64,000 nt of DNA from Dysidea avara. Taxonomy: Eukaryota > Porifera > Demospongiae > Dictyoceratida > Dysideidae. A program made the position numbers and the translations under genes. This document shows, in pieces, positions 12,214 to 26,476 of this stretch; the first letter of the stretch is position 1; every line of letters begins with the position of its first letter. The stretch covers positions 25,997,555 to 26,061,554 of the forward strand of contig NC_089276.1 in NCBI RefSeq assembly GCF_963678975.1, written 5' to 3'. The notes under the pieces are model-generated. The model ran no database searches. It was not told where the DNA came from and saw only the letters and a program-made list of their open reading frames with translations.

Positions 12214-12808
12214 TTTTAGAAATAAATGTGGCAATCGCAAACTCTGTAATCTGACAATCCCTTCTTTGTCTTAAAGATGCATTGTGAAGTGAGGATTCAT
12301 AACATAAACTGTTGATATGATCAAAGGTTATTTAACATGTTTAGAGTAACAGGGTTACTCCTCTATCTAAACATCCTACATACTAAATACCCTACCTCAG
12401 TCGTATGTAGGATACACAGTATTTCTTCATGAACACTAAGTAGTTGTTGTGCGATACCTTAAGTTAGTTACATGCATAACATGTTCTCAATTCCATTGAT
12501 CATGAACATAACCTGGCCATGTGATGACAAATTCACTTATATGGACCTATTATCAACTGTATGAGCAAGATACAATTGGAATCATAACATTGCCATGGTA
12601 TGTACATATAGTGTATGTGTCAGTATGTATAACTAGTTTCATTGAGGAGAATCATGTATATGGAACTCCACCATGCATATCTTAATCAACGATGCAGGTA
12701 CATATCATAGATCTTTAAATAGATTGTTGGAAAGTATACATGGTTAACATAAGTACAAGTGTATACAAAATCAAACACACAGAGAGGGATCAGCAAGCAA
12801 TCATCTAT

Positions 12809-13701
12809 CTAGTTGCACCAACAAAGACTGTCAACATTTTCAGCAATAGAGTTTTGTGGATTGTTCATTTCTTTGTTACTTTTCGACTGGTCATCAACCT
12901 CATGTTTCAATCTCTTTACAACTCTATACAACTTCTCTGAGTGTGAAGTTATAGTAAATACTACACTGTGGATAGGATTGTTACAGTGACTCATTTTTGA
13001 GATAAGTGATGCAACCATCTCAGTTGATTTTGAGCAATTTCTTGTACAACCATGACAAGTTGTGTTCAGCTGTATAACAAAGAATTACACATAACTAGTA
13101 ACACATAGTGTGTAATTATACCCTTACCAGTTGACCAAGGTTCTTGATATTGTAATTTAGAACGTTCAGTAATTTGGTAAGATTGTTATAAGTATCAACT
13201 GCAGTTGGTAGCTGTAGCCACTCCTTTTCTAGTAGCTTAACCTCACCTAGTCCAACTAGATACTCAACATAAAGTTTATGCATCAAGTAAGCATTGAAGA
13301 AGTGTCTGATAGTAGTGATGGATGTGTCATTATAGCATGAAGAACTGTTACATGATGTCATATTTACATAATCCTCTAAGCAGTCATGAAACTATAGACA
13401 ACAAAATGAAATTACTGTATACATGCAGATGGCAATAGTTACATACCTTTGTAGAGTTTTGGCTTTGTAGTGTAAGTATTATACTGGCCACACTGTTTCT
13501 ACTACGACGACGAAGTTGATTGATTCCTTTAGAATTATCACTCAGATCCAACCACTTATCTAAGAACATCATATCAGCAGTGATGTTATCAGTACAGGAT
13601 TGATCCATCACACTAGCATTTTCACTACTTCCAGAAGTACATATAGGATGAGAATTCACCACTAGTACCAGCAACGAGACAGAAATTAAGACAGCTTGCA
13701 T
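12809..13701 (-). CDS. gamma3: secreted helical cysteine-containing protein
   Basis: Minus-strand exons 13447-13701, 13128-13391 and 12809-13069 encode 85, 88 and 86 residues (259 in all). Introns are only 55 and 58 bp, GT-AG and phase 0. A signal peptide covers about residues 1-17, ending NSHP as in the alpha type. Cysteines include 21, 36, 89, 99, 104, 178, 181, 185, one in SHC and the terminal CWC at 256-258. Sequons occur at N28, N39, N95, N100, N106, N155, N175 and N184, so heavy glycosylation is likely. Exon 2 shares FFNAYL, the H-K-L-Y-V-E stretch and a L-N-Y-N-x-K-N-L end with the alpha type. Exon 1 adds a basic RRRSR patch absent from alpha and beta. It is probably a secreted ligand of unknown function; the gene looks intact. 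Confidence 0.85.
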
Positions 13702-13779
13702 CTTATTCTGATTTTAATTTATCGTGTTAAATTAGCTTTTGAGATTATTAATGCTGGTTACCTGAGTGTGGTGCTGTCG

Positions 13780-13803
13780 TTTTATAGGCTATTGAACTTC
13801 CGG
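13780..13803 (-). promoter_or_regulatory. gamma3 core promoter: TATA box and Ets-like site
   Basis: On the minus strand TATAAAA (13780-13786) is preceded by CCGGAAGTT (13795-13803), a good match to an Ets-family site. Both are conserved in gamma6 (46010-46016 and 46025-46033). Confidence 0.6.
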
Positions 13804-15999
13804 ATTATTACCATGTAATAACCCATTTTCGGTTTGCACACGTTAGCAACACTAATCATGTGTACCATAATGATAAATGCATTCCATTCTTAATGTGTTG
13901 TAAAGTATCATTTAAAATTCAATAACAGACAATTAACGTGAAAGTGTGACAACCAATTGGTACAATTTATCACACTTAATGATGCAGTCAAATAGCTTTA
14001 TGTGACTACAACCACACATCACATTTCCATAACCTACATATCAACTATATAGGTGAACTGCTTAAAGAAAAGGAATGATAACAAATTTTATATGAATGTA
14101 AACTTGCTACATATCCATCCAAAGAGAAAAAAAATTGACTCTTTGTTTTTCTAATAGATTTAGAACCTTTTCAAAACTCAGTCATTACCATCATGTTATT
14201 CCAGACAAAAGGTCAAGTTAGTCATCATGTACCAAAATCAAAATGTAGCTAGAGTTAGTGTGTAGCTAGTTAAAGTTGACTAAGTAAACTGATATCTGTA
14301 GTTATGATACTAAAGGTACAGTTACTTGCAGTAACAACTAGACCACATCAAACAACAATTGGAAGTACACATTTAATGGTATAACAACATATATAAAAAT
14401 AATGTGAATCATGTAGATACAGTTTCAGGAAAAGTGAATGCTAAATGCTAAAAATAACATTTTAAAAGATAAAACTGAAAGTGTGTACATGGATACAAAC
14501 TATGAGACTAGGGATATTTGGGCAGAACAGAAAGTATTACATAACTCTGATGGACTCACATGCACAATAATTGGGAGTTTCAATCACAAAATACAAAATG
14601 TGTTAGAAAAGGAAAGTTGTATTTACATGAATCAATAACTGAACACATTTTATGGTTAGCGCACTTTAGTATTAAATTTGTGTTTTAACTGAAAGAATTT
14701 TCTTTGTTTCTACATGATTCATTTATTGATTCCTATACTATAGTCCAGTTGAACCCCACAGTAAATCATTTATAATGTGCTGGCCTATATATATATGCGG
14801 ACGTGGTGATAGGCTTTGCTAGTGACTTAAGTGCCCTAGTTAACCTACTAGAAGAAAGCTGTTAAGGTAAGAGAGGAAACTGTCTGCTCCTAGTAATAAA
14901 TGTCAAAGAGTACATCACTGTACAAACTAAAGATAAAGCCACAAGTTAGGTTTAAAAGTTAACTGAACACATACCTATACCAAAAGATAGCTACATATGA
15001 GACAGGGAAAATCAGGGAGTTCATTTGAGTTTATAAATTTTCACAGTACCAAAATTTCCCTCCATACAAAGATGTGTTTAATAGCCTGTAGAGCTGGTAC
15101 AGGGGTTTTAGTAACTTCTTGCAACACAGAAGGCAACATTTAAAAGTATAATGCATTGTATGGCTTCTTTAATTGACCAATGATTGTTGTTCTACAGTTC
15201 ATATTAGGAATGGCAACACTAAAAATTGGAGTGAACCATGCATCTTTCAGGCACCACACTCTATGCATTTTCAATGTTGGTACATCATACAGTACGCTAC
15301 TACTGTATAGGGATCATAGAAGTTTGGGCTTTTCTAGCCAAAAATATCACCAAAACCAGCTTCACAATGCCACTTTGGCAGTATTAGTTAGGTATAACCA
15401 AGCCCAAAATTTCCTTCAGTACAACACTAAATGTTTCCAATAGATTGTTACAAATTTAAAAGAAAAAGTTAATGGAATTTTCTACTAACTGCCTATATGA
15501 TGCCTTCAGGTAAGTGTAACTTGATAGTGGTTAAAGGCTATGGGCTTGATTTTTTTTCACTGGTCAACATTGTTTCATTCCAAGACGTGCCTTTTGCATA
15601 CCACAGTACATACAATGTGTGTTTACCTTTGTCCTCCTTTGTGTCCCATTTCTTTTTGCTGACAACCCAATGTGTTGATTCATTGTAGCACAGTACAATG
15701 GCTTCTCTACGTTTGTAAATGGGAATTGTCCATATTTTCTGTGATAGCTGGGTTAATTGCAAAGACACATAACCTACTGTTCTTCGTTTGTGACATTGTG
15801 AAATGGTAGCTGAAAGTGAAGCCGGCATAATGACCACTTCACTTTTGAGTCAATAATCAATAGCTGGGGTGCACATTCAGACAAAAAAAATTAACTCAGG
15901 TGCCATCCTTTCTTTTGATGTGGTATGTGTGGGTTCATCAGTCATAATAATGTTACAAAAAAAGTAAACAGACAAGCATAAGATAAATTCAAATTTTAA

Positions 16000-16168
16000 G
16001 TTTGGTTAGGGATCATAGAAAAAGTTGGGAAACAAAGGAGGTTGCCTGAACCTACAAATATACTAGTGGACATTCAATCTCTAATTCAGTATGGAAATAG
16101 TGAATATCTGCAGGTGTAGGCAACCTCCCTTGCTTCCCTACTTTTGTTTCTTTGATCCCTAATCAAAC
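16000..16168. mobile_element. Hairpin MITE (block copy 1)
   Basis: Arms of about 55-60 bp pair around a short centre: GGTTAGGGATCATAG on the left against CTTTGATCCCTAATC on the right, with a GGAGGTTGCCTG/GTAGGCAACCTCC core. The duplicated block has the same hairpin at 49071-49242. Confidence 0.6.
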
Positions 16169-18284
16169 TTAAAAATTCAGTTGAAAACTAAAAATTTTCT
16201 ATTGGACAGTAATTACATAAAATGTGCAGACATGAAACTTATGTACATTATTAACACAAAACACTCCAATTGAATTTTGACTGTTGTGATAATATTGTAA
16301 TGAGAACAATGGTTTGAGCATTTGAAAATTTCACTATTGCCCCCATGACACTTTTGGGAACACGTTTTTATACAATACAGAGGCACATATGGGGGACATT
16401 AAACCAGATATCTTGACTCTTCAGCGGAAAACTACACATTGATTGAAAGCCTATTCAATGGACTACTTGGAGAATGCACACTGTAACTGCAAAGGCTTAT
16501 TTGTTGTAAAGCGCTGACGACAATTTGCAATTCGATATTCTTGCCATGCGTTTGTGTGTCTAAATCATGTAATTCTGATGGAAAATGTAATGGTGAAGTG
16601 AACGCTTGATTTGAGCACCCATCAAGTTATACATTGTCTTTAAAAGGTTTGCATGCTTCTTTACCAAAATATTGCATGGAGAGTTACGGCTTCATAATTT
16701 AGTGTTAGGGTAAAACCCTAGGTGTCATTTCAATCCTATTACATCACAAGTAGAATGATGTAAATTTCATAACCATAGGAAATATGCATCAAAAGTTTAC
16801 AGCATTTTGTTTAAGACACACACATTTTTTAAATATTGTTAATGTCAGTCAATGACCCTATACATGCAGTTACCATTAGGCCATGACTGAGCTTGAACCA
16901 CAGGGAGTATATTACTCAACAAGTAACAACCTTAACAAAATTGAAAATGATGATGTGACTGTATCATGCAACAGATAACTACAACTTGCAGCGATTTACT
17001 TATAGCCACAGGATTTAGCTATATTTATTCCTTGTGGTGTCAATATGTGTATCCTATTCTTTATACTGATCTATGTACATGTCCTAGACAGTAGCAACAT
17101 CAACCTCAATTATTTCATAAAGAAAGTTTGACCTATTGATTTTGGGGCATCTACGTATGCATGAAAAGTACTGGGAAGTTCCTGAGTGGAAACACGGTAA
17201 TCCAAGTTGTTCACAACCCAAGCATATTGTACATGGTGACTATGTCAGGACAGCACTGCAACACAAAATGGGACAGATGAAGTTTATGATAGAATTTAAT
17301 TGAATTTTTAAACTGGGGATCTCCAATTAGCAGATGGTTAACACTTCTGGAATAGAAAGTAGAGTGTACCGGTACAGAAAGGAGACTTCTATAGTTGCGC
17401 ATAAAAATATGACCTCAAAGGTTTATCTCTGCATATGTGTACGTAACTGGTTGGCATTTTGTATATTGTAGTTGTATAAATATGCAAAGATTCTTATGTT
17501 TATTATCATAGAAAGCCCTTTACTAAAAGCTAATCCTTTTTTCTAAAAGGATTTTCTGCATTCTCATTCAGAGTTGTAATCATGGGGCTACACAAGCAGG
17601 CAATCTAATGTCACATCAAATTAAGCTACTTAACTTCTGCATTCCATCTAATTGACTTAGAGGAAAACCTGTGGTTTAATAATTATACAACATGTGTAGC
17701 TGTTCTACCCCAACTTCCTCATTCCACTGTAGTTATGTACACTGAATGACCAAAAGTATCTTTGCTTGATAGTTTACAAATGGGATTCTACAAGAGCATT
17801 CAAAGTACACTGTAGTCTTCCACTTTAATAGAAAACAACTTGTTAAGAGCATCATTATGAAAGTTCGGCATGATACTTTACTTTCATCTTTACATTTTAA
17901 CACCACCTAACTTAACAACATATACACATTGAAACCTTGTCACTATTACAGCTGGGTAGTAAAAGTAACCTTTTGCTACAGATCAACCATTCTGGTGGTG
18001 GAGTCATTCTATAGCACAACAGCTGCCTTAGTAGTTAAATGAATTGTTAAGTACACACAGAAAATTATTAACACATTTCCTGGCTGCATACATACTTAGT
18101 ACCATAGTATAATGGTGTACAACCTGTTAAACCAGACACTTGAAAATGTAAATAATCTGAACACTTGGTAATGCATTTAGCATATGAACTGGCTTGGAAA
18201 TCAGGATACTTTAATAATCAGGATGCTTTTGAATGGTACCAAGATGTCCTTCATTTCACTGTAGCTACATAAGTTTAGACTAGT

Positions 18285-18890
18285 TCCTTCCAATTGTTGT
18301 TTGATGTGGTCTAGTTCTAACTGTATGTATTAATAGTATCATAACTACATGGATGTCAGTTTATTTAGTCAACCTTAGCCACATAATAATACTAGCATGG
18401 TGGCTAACAAGCTGACTCAGTTGACCATAAAGCCATTAATAAGGGTAAAATAAACAGACTAATATGGATGGCATAAACACAAACATAAAGCAACTCCCTG
18501 GTCAATATACATACTTCATGCCTACATGTTCAATTGTCACACATCACTGCATTTTGCAACCTGTAAGGTTTGAGTACACAATCTTATCCTACACACTGCA
18601 TGACAACCTCATTATGTTCTCAAGACAGAAAATGGTGATGCTGGTTGTAATCTCCATATTAAGCTAGCTGAGTAATATAACCAGCCACGATATACTTACA
18701 TAAAATGGATTTTGTAAACTCAATAATGGAAAATGGGACAAATTTAGGTTAAAAGTGACCTGAGTAGATACATATTTTCGTTTCACTAATATATTGACTT
18801 CATGAAAGATGAGTACAATTTGACATATTTGAAATAGTATGCAATTTATTTTGTTCAGCAGCAGTTGTAATACACCATCTTATGTGTGTA
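18285..18890 (-). repeat. Inverted segment of the duplicated block
   Basis: This roughly 600-bp piece reads as the reverse complement of sequence otherwise found direct: its first part matches the reverse of about 14250-14360 and the rest the reverse of about 430-880. The flanks then resume in direct orientation, so it is a local inversion or inverted insertion within the array. Confidence 0.6.
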
Positions 18891-21800
18891 GGTTACTTAT
18901 TAGTACACATTTTAATGATATAACAACTTATAAAATAATAATGTGAGCCATGTAGATACAGTTACAGGAAAACTGATTGAATGCCTCCACCATTAAATGC
19001 TGCAAGTGAACTACAGAGTTAAAAATAATATTTTAAAAGATAAAACTGAAAGTGTTTATGTTGGTACAAACTATGAGACTGCACAATACAATGCACAATC
19101 GCACAAATAAGAGATATTTGGGCAGAATAGAATTAAGTATTACATAACTCTGATGGACTCACATGTGCAATAATTGGGAGTTTCAATCACAGAAGGGAGT
19201 AATACAAAACGTGTTAGAAAAGGAAAGTTTTTTATACATGAAGCAATAACAGAACACATTTATGGTTAATGCACTTAAGCATTCAATTCGTGCTTTATAT
19301 AAAGAACTTTCTTTGTTTCAACATGACACATTTGCTGATCCTTAGAGCGGCCCCACAGTAAATCATTTATAATGTGCTGGCCTACATGTGGACTTGGTGA
19401 TAGGCTTTGCTAGATTTGGCCTAGCTAACCTACCAGAAGGGTAAGGAGGAAACCTAGTAATAAATGTCCAAGATTAATGCACAGTACACAGTGAAACTAA
19501 AGATAAAGTCACAGGTTAGGTTTAAAAGTTAACTGAATACATACCTATACCAAAAGATAGCTACATATGAGACATGGAAAGTCAGTGACTTTATTTGAGT
19601 TTATAGATTTTCACAGTACCAAACTTTCCCTCCATACAAAGATGTGTTTAATAACCTGTAGGGCTGGTACAGGGGTTTTAGTAACTTCTTGCAACATAGA
19701 AGGCAACATAAAAAATGGATAAGCATCTTAATTGACCAATGATTGTTGTCCTAGAGTCCATATTAGGAATGGTAGCAGTAAACAACTACCATAATGGGAG
19801 TGAACCATGCATCTTTCAGACTAGTTAACATGTAAGAAGCCATACCATGCTCTACGCATTTTCAATGTTGGTACATCATACAGTATGCTAGTACCGTATA
19901 TTAGAGATCATGGAGGTTTTGGTTTTCTGGCCAAAAACATCACCAAAAACCGGCTTCACAATGCTGACTTTGCAGTATTAGTTAGGCATAATCAAGCCCA
20001 AAAGTGCCTCCGGTGCAACCCCAATAGATTGTTACAAAAATTTTAAAAATATATAATGGAATTACCTGCTAACTGCCTACCACCTGCCTGATGCCTTCAG
20101 CAAGTGTAAATCGATAACCGCTAAGGCTATGGGCTTGATTTTTTCACTGTTCAACATCACTTCATCCCTAGATGTGCCTTTTGGCATACTGCAGTACCTA
20201 CAATGCTTAATGACAGTCAATGACCTTATACATGCGGTTACTATTGATTACCCAAGGCCATGACTCAGCTTGAATCATAGATACTCATACTCACAGAGAG
20301 TATGTTATATTTACTTTTCAAAAAGTAACAAGCTTAATAAAATGATACGCACCATGCAACAGATGACTATGTCTTGCAGTAATTTACTTATAGCCACAAG
20401 ATTTACTGTACTTTAATTATTCCATATGGTTCCAATATGCATATCCTATTCTTTACTGAACTATGTACATGTCCTAGACAGCAACAACATCCTTAAATAT
20501 TTCATAGAGAAAGTTTGACTTATTGATTTTGGGGCATCTATGTATGCATGAAAAAGTAGTGGGAAGTTCCTGAGTGGAAACACGGTAATCCAAGTTGAAG
20601 CAATTGACCCAATTGTACATGGTGACTATATATCCTCTAGACAGCAGGAAATACAAGATCAACATCAACCTCAATTATTTCATAGATAAATTAAAGTTTG
20701 ACCTATTGATTTTGGGGCATCTACCTATGTATGAAAAAGTACTGGGAAGTTCCTGAGTGGAAACACGGTAATCCAAGTTGTACACAGCCCAAACAAATTA
20801 TACATGGTGACTATGTCAGGACAGCACTGTAACATAAAAATGTAACAAATGAAGTTTATGATAGAATTGAATTGAATTATTAAACTGGGGATTATTGGAT
20901 GGTTAAACCTTCTGGCTAAAGCTACATACTTGATTTTTTCACGGTTTGACATTGTTCCGGCCCAAGAGGTGCGTTTTGGCATACCACAGTATGTACAATG
21001 CATTCATCATGGACTAAAGGTTTATCTCTGTACATGTGTTAGCATTTTGTATATAATTTAGTTGTATAAATATGTAAAGTTTCTTATTTTTGTTATCAAG
21101 GCAAGCCCTTTACAAAAAGTTTAATCCTTTTCTAGAAGGATTTTCTGCATTCAGAGTTGTAATCATGAATGTATGCCATCAAATCAAGCTGCTTAACTTC
21201 TACATTCCATCTGAATGAGTTTAGTCTGACAGGGTTTAATAGTTGCAGCTGATTACACATGTGTAGCTATTCTACCACAACTTCCTCATTCCAATGTGGT
21301 TATGTACACTGAAATGACCAAAACTATGTTTGCTTTGAGAGCTTACAAATGGGATTTTACAAGTGCATGATGAAAACCAGCATTGAAAGTACATTGCATG
21401 ACCTATAATAGTCTTCCACTTCAATAAAAACAACTTGTTAAGAGCATCATTGTGATGGTTCAGTATAGAATTTACTTCACCTTTACATTTTATCACCCAA
21501 CTTAACTACATTACACATAGAAACTCTTTTTGCTCCATGGGCAGTTAAAGTAACCTTTTGCTACAGAATGAACCATTCTGGTGGTGGAGTCATTCTATAG
21601 TATAACAGTAGCCTAAATAGCTCTATTAATTCTGTTAAAGTACACACAGAAAATTATTAGCACATATCCTGGGTGTATACATACATACTTACAAAGGTGC
21701 AGTATAGTGTGAAACCTGTTAAACAAGATACTTGAAAATGAGGACACCCACATAATCTGAACACTTTGTAATGTTTTATACAGTATGTTGGAAAATTAGA

Positions 21801-24800
21801 ACACTATTATAATCAGAGCACTTTTGGTCACTCCCAAGGTGCCGTTAGTACAGAGGTATTACTGTAGTTATGTAAGTTTAAACTAACTTGTGTGAACAAG
21901 TAATCTAGATTGTGTATAAAAAGTTGCTGAGTTGTATACTGTTATAAATATGTCAACTTGTACTCATCTTTCATGAAGTCAATAGATTAGTGCAACACAA
22001 AATGCATCCATGTACTTTTGACTTAGATTTGTCCTATTTTCCATCATTGAGTTTACAATAAAATCCCTTTATAGGTATATTATGCAAATAAATATTGAGC
22101 TACAAATAAGTTAGGTAGCTTAATAAGGAGATTACAAGGCTTCACATCATTACCATTCTTCTGTCTTGAGTGGGACTAGAACATAATGAGGTCATCATGC
22201 AATGTGTAGGATAAGATTGTGTACTCAAAGCTTACAGGTCACAATTGAGCATGTAGGCATGAAGTATGTATATTGACCAGGGAGTTATTTTATGTTTGTT
22301 TTTTTACGTGTTGTCTACGTTGATTTTAGCTGGTCTGTTTATTTTACCTTTATATGTTATACCTAAAAATACAGTGTGATGTTTCATTTATAATTTTCAT
22401 GTATTCATAGTTGTTGTAACCATCTTTACCACTGACTTTAGAGATATTGATCTAGAGTAGTAAGTGTGTCAGCAGTGTATCAGCTCATGATACATTATTG
22501 CAAGAAATAACACAGATATTTAGTAATTGTTTACATATGAGTAACAGTAATTTGAAACGTGTACATGGCAATGGAGCTTAATTCACCGTTATAAGTAGGA
22601 CCTAGCATAACTCAAGAAATGGTGGCACAAATGAATGTATTGTCACCCTTTCAGGTTTCCACAACCAGATGCCAGAACTAAAGGCTATTGTGTTTTCACT
22701 TGGTTTAGTGGCCAAATTACAGCAACCTTTAATGGAAATGTAAACAAATGAAATCTGTGTAGCTTCATGCACTTGATACTCTTGCTAATACATGTAGTTA
22801 TGAAAGTGGTAATGTTCACATTCCCATTCATTGTACAGATAATAGAGTCATAACTGCTCCTTATAATTACCCTAAGCTAGAGATGAACATTAATATATCT
22901 ATACTTGCTAACAGTAATTGGGCAACCACAGAAACTATCCAGAAGCCATATGTAAAGGAAGTCAACTACAGTTCGAAGAAAAGAACAGGAAAAGTACTAC
23001 TATAAATGTTATCATGAACAGGTTGCTAGGTTACTAGTCAATACCTACATAGAAAATCATCATAATACACTAACAGTAAATTAGAACTGATCGATTACCA
23101 CATAAGGAATAAATTTATATAGTAGTAAACAAAGTGAAAATCAACATGTTAAACACTTTGAGGTCATTGACAAAATTTAATGTGATCATGATCAGGTATA
23201 CAAAAACCAGATGTGTACACACAAACTTTGCATGTTCACTTAAAAAAAACTATACATACATTATCATTCTATCAGGATGCTAGAACCATGCAAGTTTTAT
23301 CCCTTAGCTATTAAACTTTTATTGGGTTGGGACTGCAAGTTACAGAATATATATACAGATTTTCCTTTTGAGTACTGAGATAAAGTCTATTCAGTACATG
23401 ATCTGGTACATCCCAATGGTCACATGTCCAGTTCTGCATGCCTGGTCACAAATAGTCTTTTAAAGTGGTTATTGTTACCTTAGAAACTCATTTCCATCCA
23501 TGTCTCTCGGTCTTTTATCTGCTAGTCCACTTTTTTCTAATAATTTTGTCACTTTGTTTTTGACATTAAAATGATGTGGTATGGTCTGTAAATTTAAAGT
23601 GTTAAGTCTTAAAATTCAGTAAACAAATGCACTGACTATTGAATTAACTGAACTGTATAATCTGTAGTATCAACACGAGAACTGCCTTGCATCTGCATTT
23701 GCCGTGTATCATGTACAGTGTTAGCATACATACACACATATCTATACTTTCCAAGCAACATGTGTACACATAAAGTAAACAGCACTACATGCATATGGAC
23801 AGAACATAGAAGACATCAAGAAGAATAAATATTCATATATAAGCAACTTGTAATAAAAAATACCTATACAAATACCTAACTGTCTTCTCAGCTGCTTTAA
23901 ACATTGAATTCTCTATTTAATGTTACCATTTTATGTGCCAGAACTTGTAGCTACCACTTTTAGTACAGAGTGTTTTTATAGCTATATACCTTGCCCACCA
24001 TTCAAGCTGTATGTGTAGTATTTCATTGCATCTTAGGCCAATAACAAGCTTTAGGTTATAAACTACCCATAAAAGCACATATGTAGCAAAGCCACAGAGC
24101 TACTGTGTCAAAGATGATTCTTCAAGTAGATGTATTAAAATGCCTTAATATAAGTTGTAGTCTTTAAGTATGCTTGTAATTTTGCATACGTAAGTGTAGA
24201 CAGAGATGCATGAACACAGACAAATAGTTTATTAGTTTTCCTATATCGGCACATGTTAACCAGTCTTTAGCTAGCCAAGAAAAGAGTATCAAGTTAAGAA
24301 AATGATTAAATGATTAAAAAAATTTACAGAACATCCCCTGAACAGGAAATCAGCCACACAGCATAAATTTCCTGCTATTTGGGAAAATCGAATGTGCTAA
24401 TAATTTTACCCATAAAAGATATAACACGCTATAAGTGTAAATAATGATAACAGTCTTGTTTTTTCTTAAATGAAATGCACTAAATATCTACTAGTGTACA
24501 AACAAATGAATGGGATATGGTAACAAAGTTATCTTACGTAAGTGTGATCTACAACAGACAACCTTTAAAAATAAAATTTTATTTTGTTGTTTGCAATTTA
24601 AGCTTGCAATTAAAAAAGGCTTACAAGTGTAGTAGAAAATAGTAAAATAATGAGGAATACTTTGACATCATTAATTGTTTAATTTGCCTACACTTAATGC
24701 TCTGGTATGTTTTGACTCTTACAGTATATCTCTTACCTATAGGTGATGAGCTGAGAGTTTTGTTTTTACATACAAAAGCAACTTGAGCCAACTCATAGAA

Positions 24801-26406
24801 ATGGACAAAAAAAATATATATATTATAGCATATTATACTCTGCATAAACATAGCAATTATGAAATACATATAGGTAAAGATATGGAGTCATCCCAACTTA
24901 CAAGTTTACTTATGAAATTGCACATTTATGTGGGACCAATCACGCTCTTTTAAAAATTTCATACATGATTTGTCTTCACAAAATGTCCTTTTGATACAGG
25001 GAAGGCCCATCATGCATCATAAACTTATGATGTGCAATTATGGCATTAGAAAAACAGTGTGGAAGCGTAAGGGCTCTGTGACGTATATATGTGGCATAGA
25101 TACACAGTTCGTCTTTTATAGATTTGGCAAGATGGCTGTCAATGTTTAAGATTATGAAATGAGTGACCAATCTCCTCTGACAAGGAACACTACTGGATTA
25201 GCTTAATCAATAACATAGTTGCTATCATAATGGCTTATGCATACCTTAAAGTTTGGTGGGGAGGAGGGGGGTTTCTTCACTCTTTTCACACAACACTATA
25301 TGGAATAGTAAGGAATAGTATTCACCTTAATGGTTAGTCATTCATTCCCTCAGAAGTTACAAAACGAAGAAGATATGTACACAGTATGAACAAGTATGGC
25401 CTCTTGCAGTAAAATGTTTTCTATAATACACCTTCATAATCTGACTTCATTACATCTTTACTACATTGATAGCAACAATGAAAGGGAGTGAAAGCAAGGG
25501 AGTGTATAGTAACCGTGAACACAGCTTTATATTTCACTTGCTAGTTCAGGATATTATTTCTCTTTCACTTTAAAATATTTTGTTTATCTACCACTCTCTA
25601 GGATTAATGTTATCACTGTATTCACTATTACACTGAAACCTCTCTAATCTGCTTGGGTGAAAATGTTGCAAAATCAAAAGTGGTAGGCAAAAATGGCTGC
25701 AATGATGTTAATGGCAATTGCTGCAATTCCTAATAAATTATTATTAATACTATAAGGAATTTCAGTGTGAGCTATTAGAACTATAAAAGGTACATATTTT
25801 TTAAGAGTTATGTTACAATCACTCATATAATTCATATAAGTTAATTCATTATTCTCCTACACTGGATGGACATTTTCTAAATGTTCTATGGAAAAAAAAT
25901 GCATGAAGGGAAGTCCCTCAACAAAGTTTACATATTATACGTATAGAGTGACCACAAAAAAAAACAGAGTCACCGTTATATGTTTACTTCAGCTTAAAAT
26001 GTGGTTATGTGCAAACATGTCATGTATTCAGATATTACACTAATAGTAACAGGTGAAAATGCACATTCATACATTTTCTAAAAATAGAGGTAATTAGCTA
26101 TGTGTTTGTTAACTTGATGACAAATGATGTAATGTAGTCATATGTAATTCAATATTCAAGCACATTCTAATGTGTAACACAGAATATGTGCAATTGCTGT
26201 ATCCACTGGAACAACCAAATCACTGGAAACTATACACTAATTTCTTATACAAAAAGAAAGCAATAATGAGATATCCTATCTGCAAAGAAAGTGATATAAT
26301 AGACTATGATCTACATAACATAATAACATTCATTAATATGTAGGCATTATAGTACTGAAGGATATGAATATAAGTGTATGGTTGACCAACAAGGAAGTCG
26401 CATTGC

Positions 26407-26412
26407 TATAAA
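26407..26412 (+). promoter_or_regulatory. alpha4 TATA box
   Basis: TATAAA kept ahead of the broken alpha4 gene, with AAGGAAGT 12 bp upstream as in alpha1. Confidence 0.5.
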
Positions 26413-26476
26413 GTAAACGACTCAATCAAACTGAGCTATTTGCAAACAGTATACGCATAAAATATTTTCAATCAAG

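Larger units (their letters stand above)
1..14566. repeat. Tandem unit 1 of the locus (alpha1-beta2-gamma3)
   Basis: The window opens on a marker sequence (ATAATTGGGAGTTTC) that returns at 14567, 19170 and 46797. Between markers the same order of blocks repeats: non-coding DNA, alpha gene on plus, beta gene on minus, gamma gene on minus. Near base 285 unit 1 jumps directly from sequence like 14860 to sequence like 18150, so about 3.3 kb present in the sister blocks is missing here. Boundaries are approximate because they come from reading, not alignment. Confidence 0.75.
14567..26400. other. Long non-coding duplicated tract, no gene seen
   Basis: The tract is made of repeated blocks: 14567-18280 matches 46797-51420; 19170-20210 repeats the start of that block; 20220-26400 matches 1930-8850 and 55380-62270. 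The motif TTTTGGCATACC(A/G)CAGTAC, seen near 20975, 47515 and 48680, marks a dispersed repeat family, with a diverged relative near 20180. No frame here is consistent across copies. Confidence 0.6.

Noticed and set aside
14438-14638. 66-codon frame at the unit boundary
   Set aside because: The equivalent near 46690-46880 and 19030-19250 is interrupted by stops and indels.
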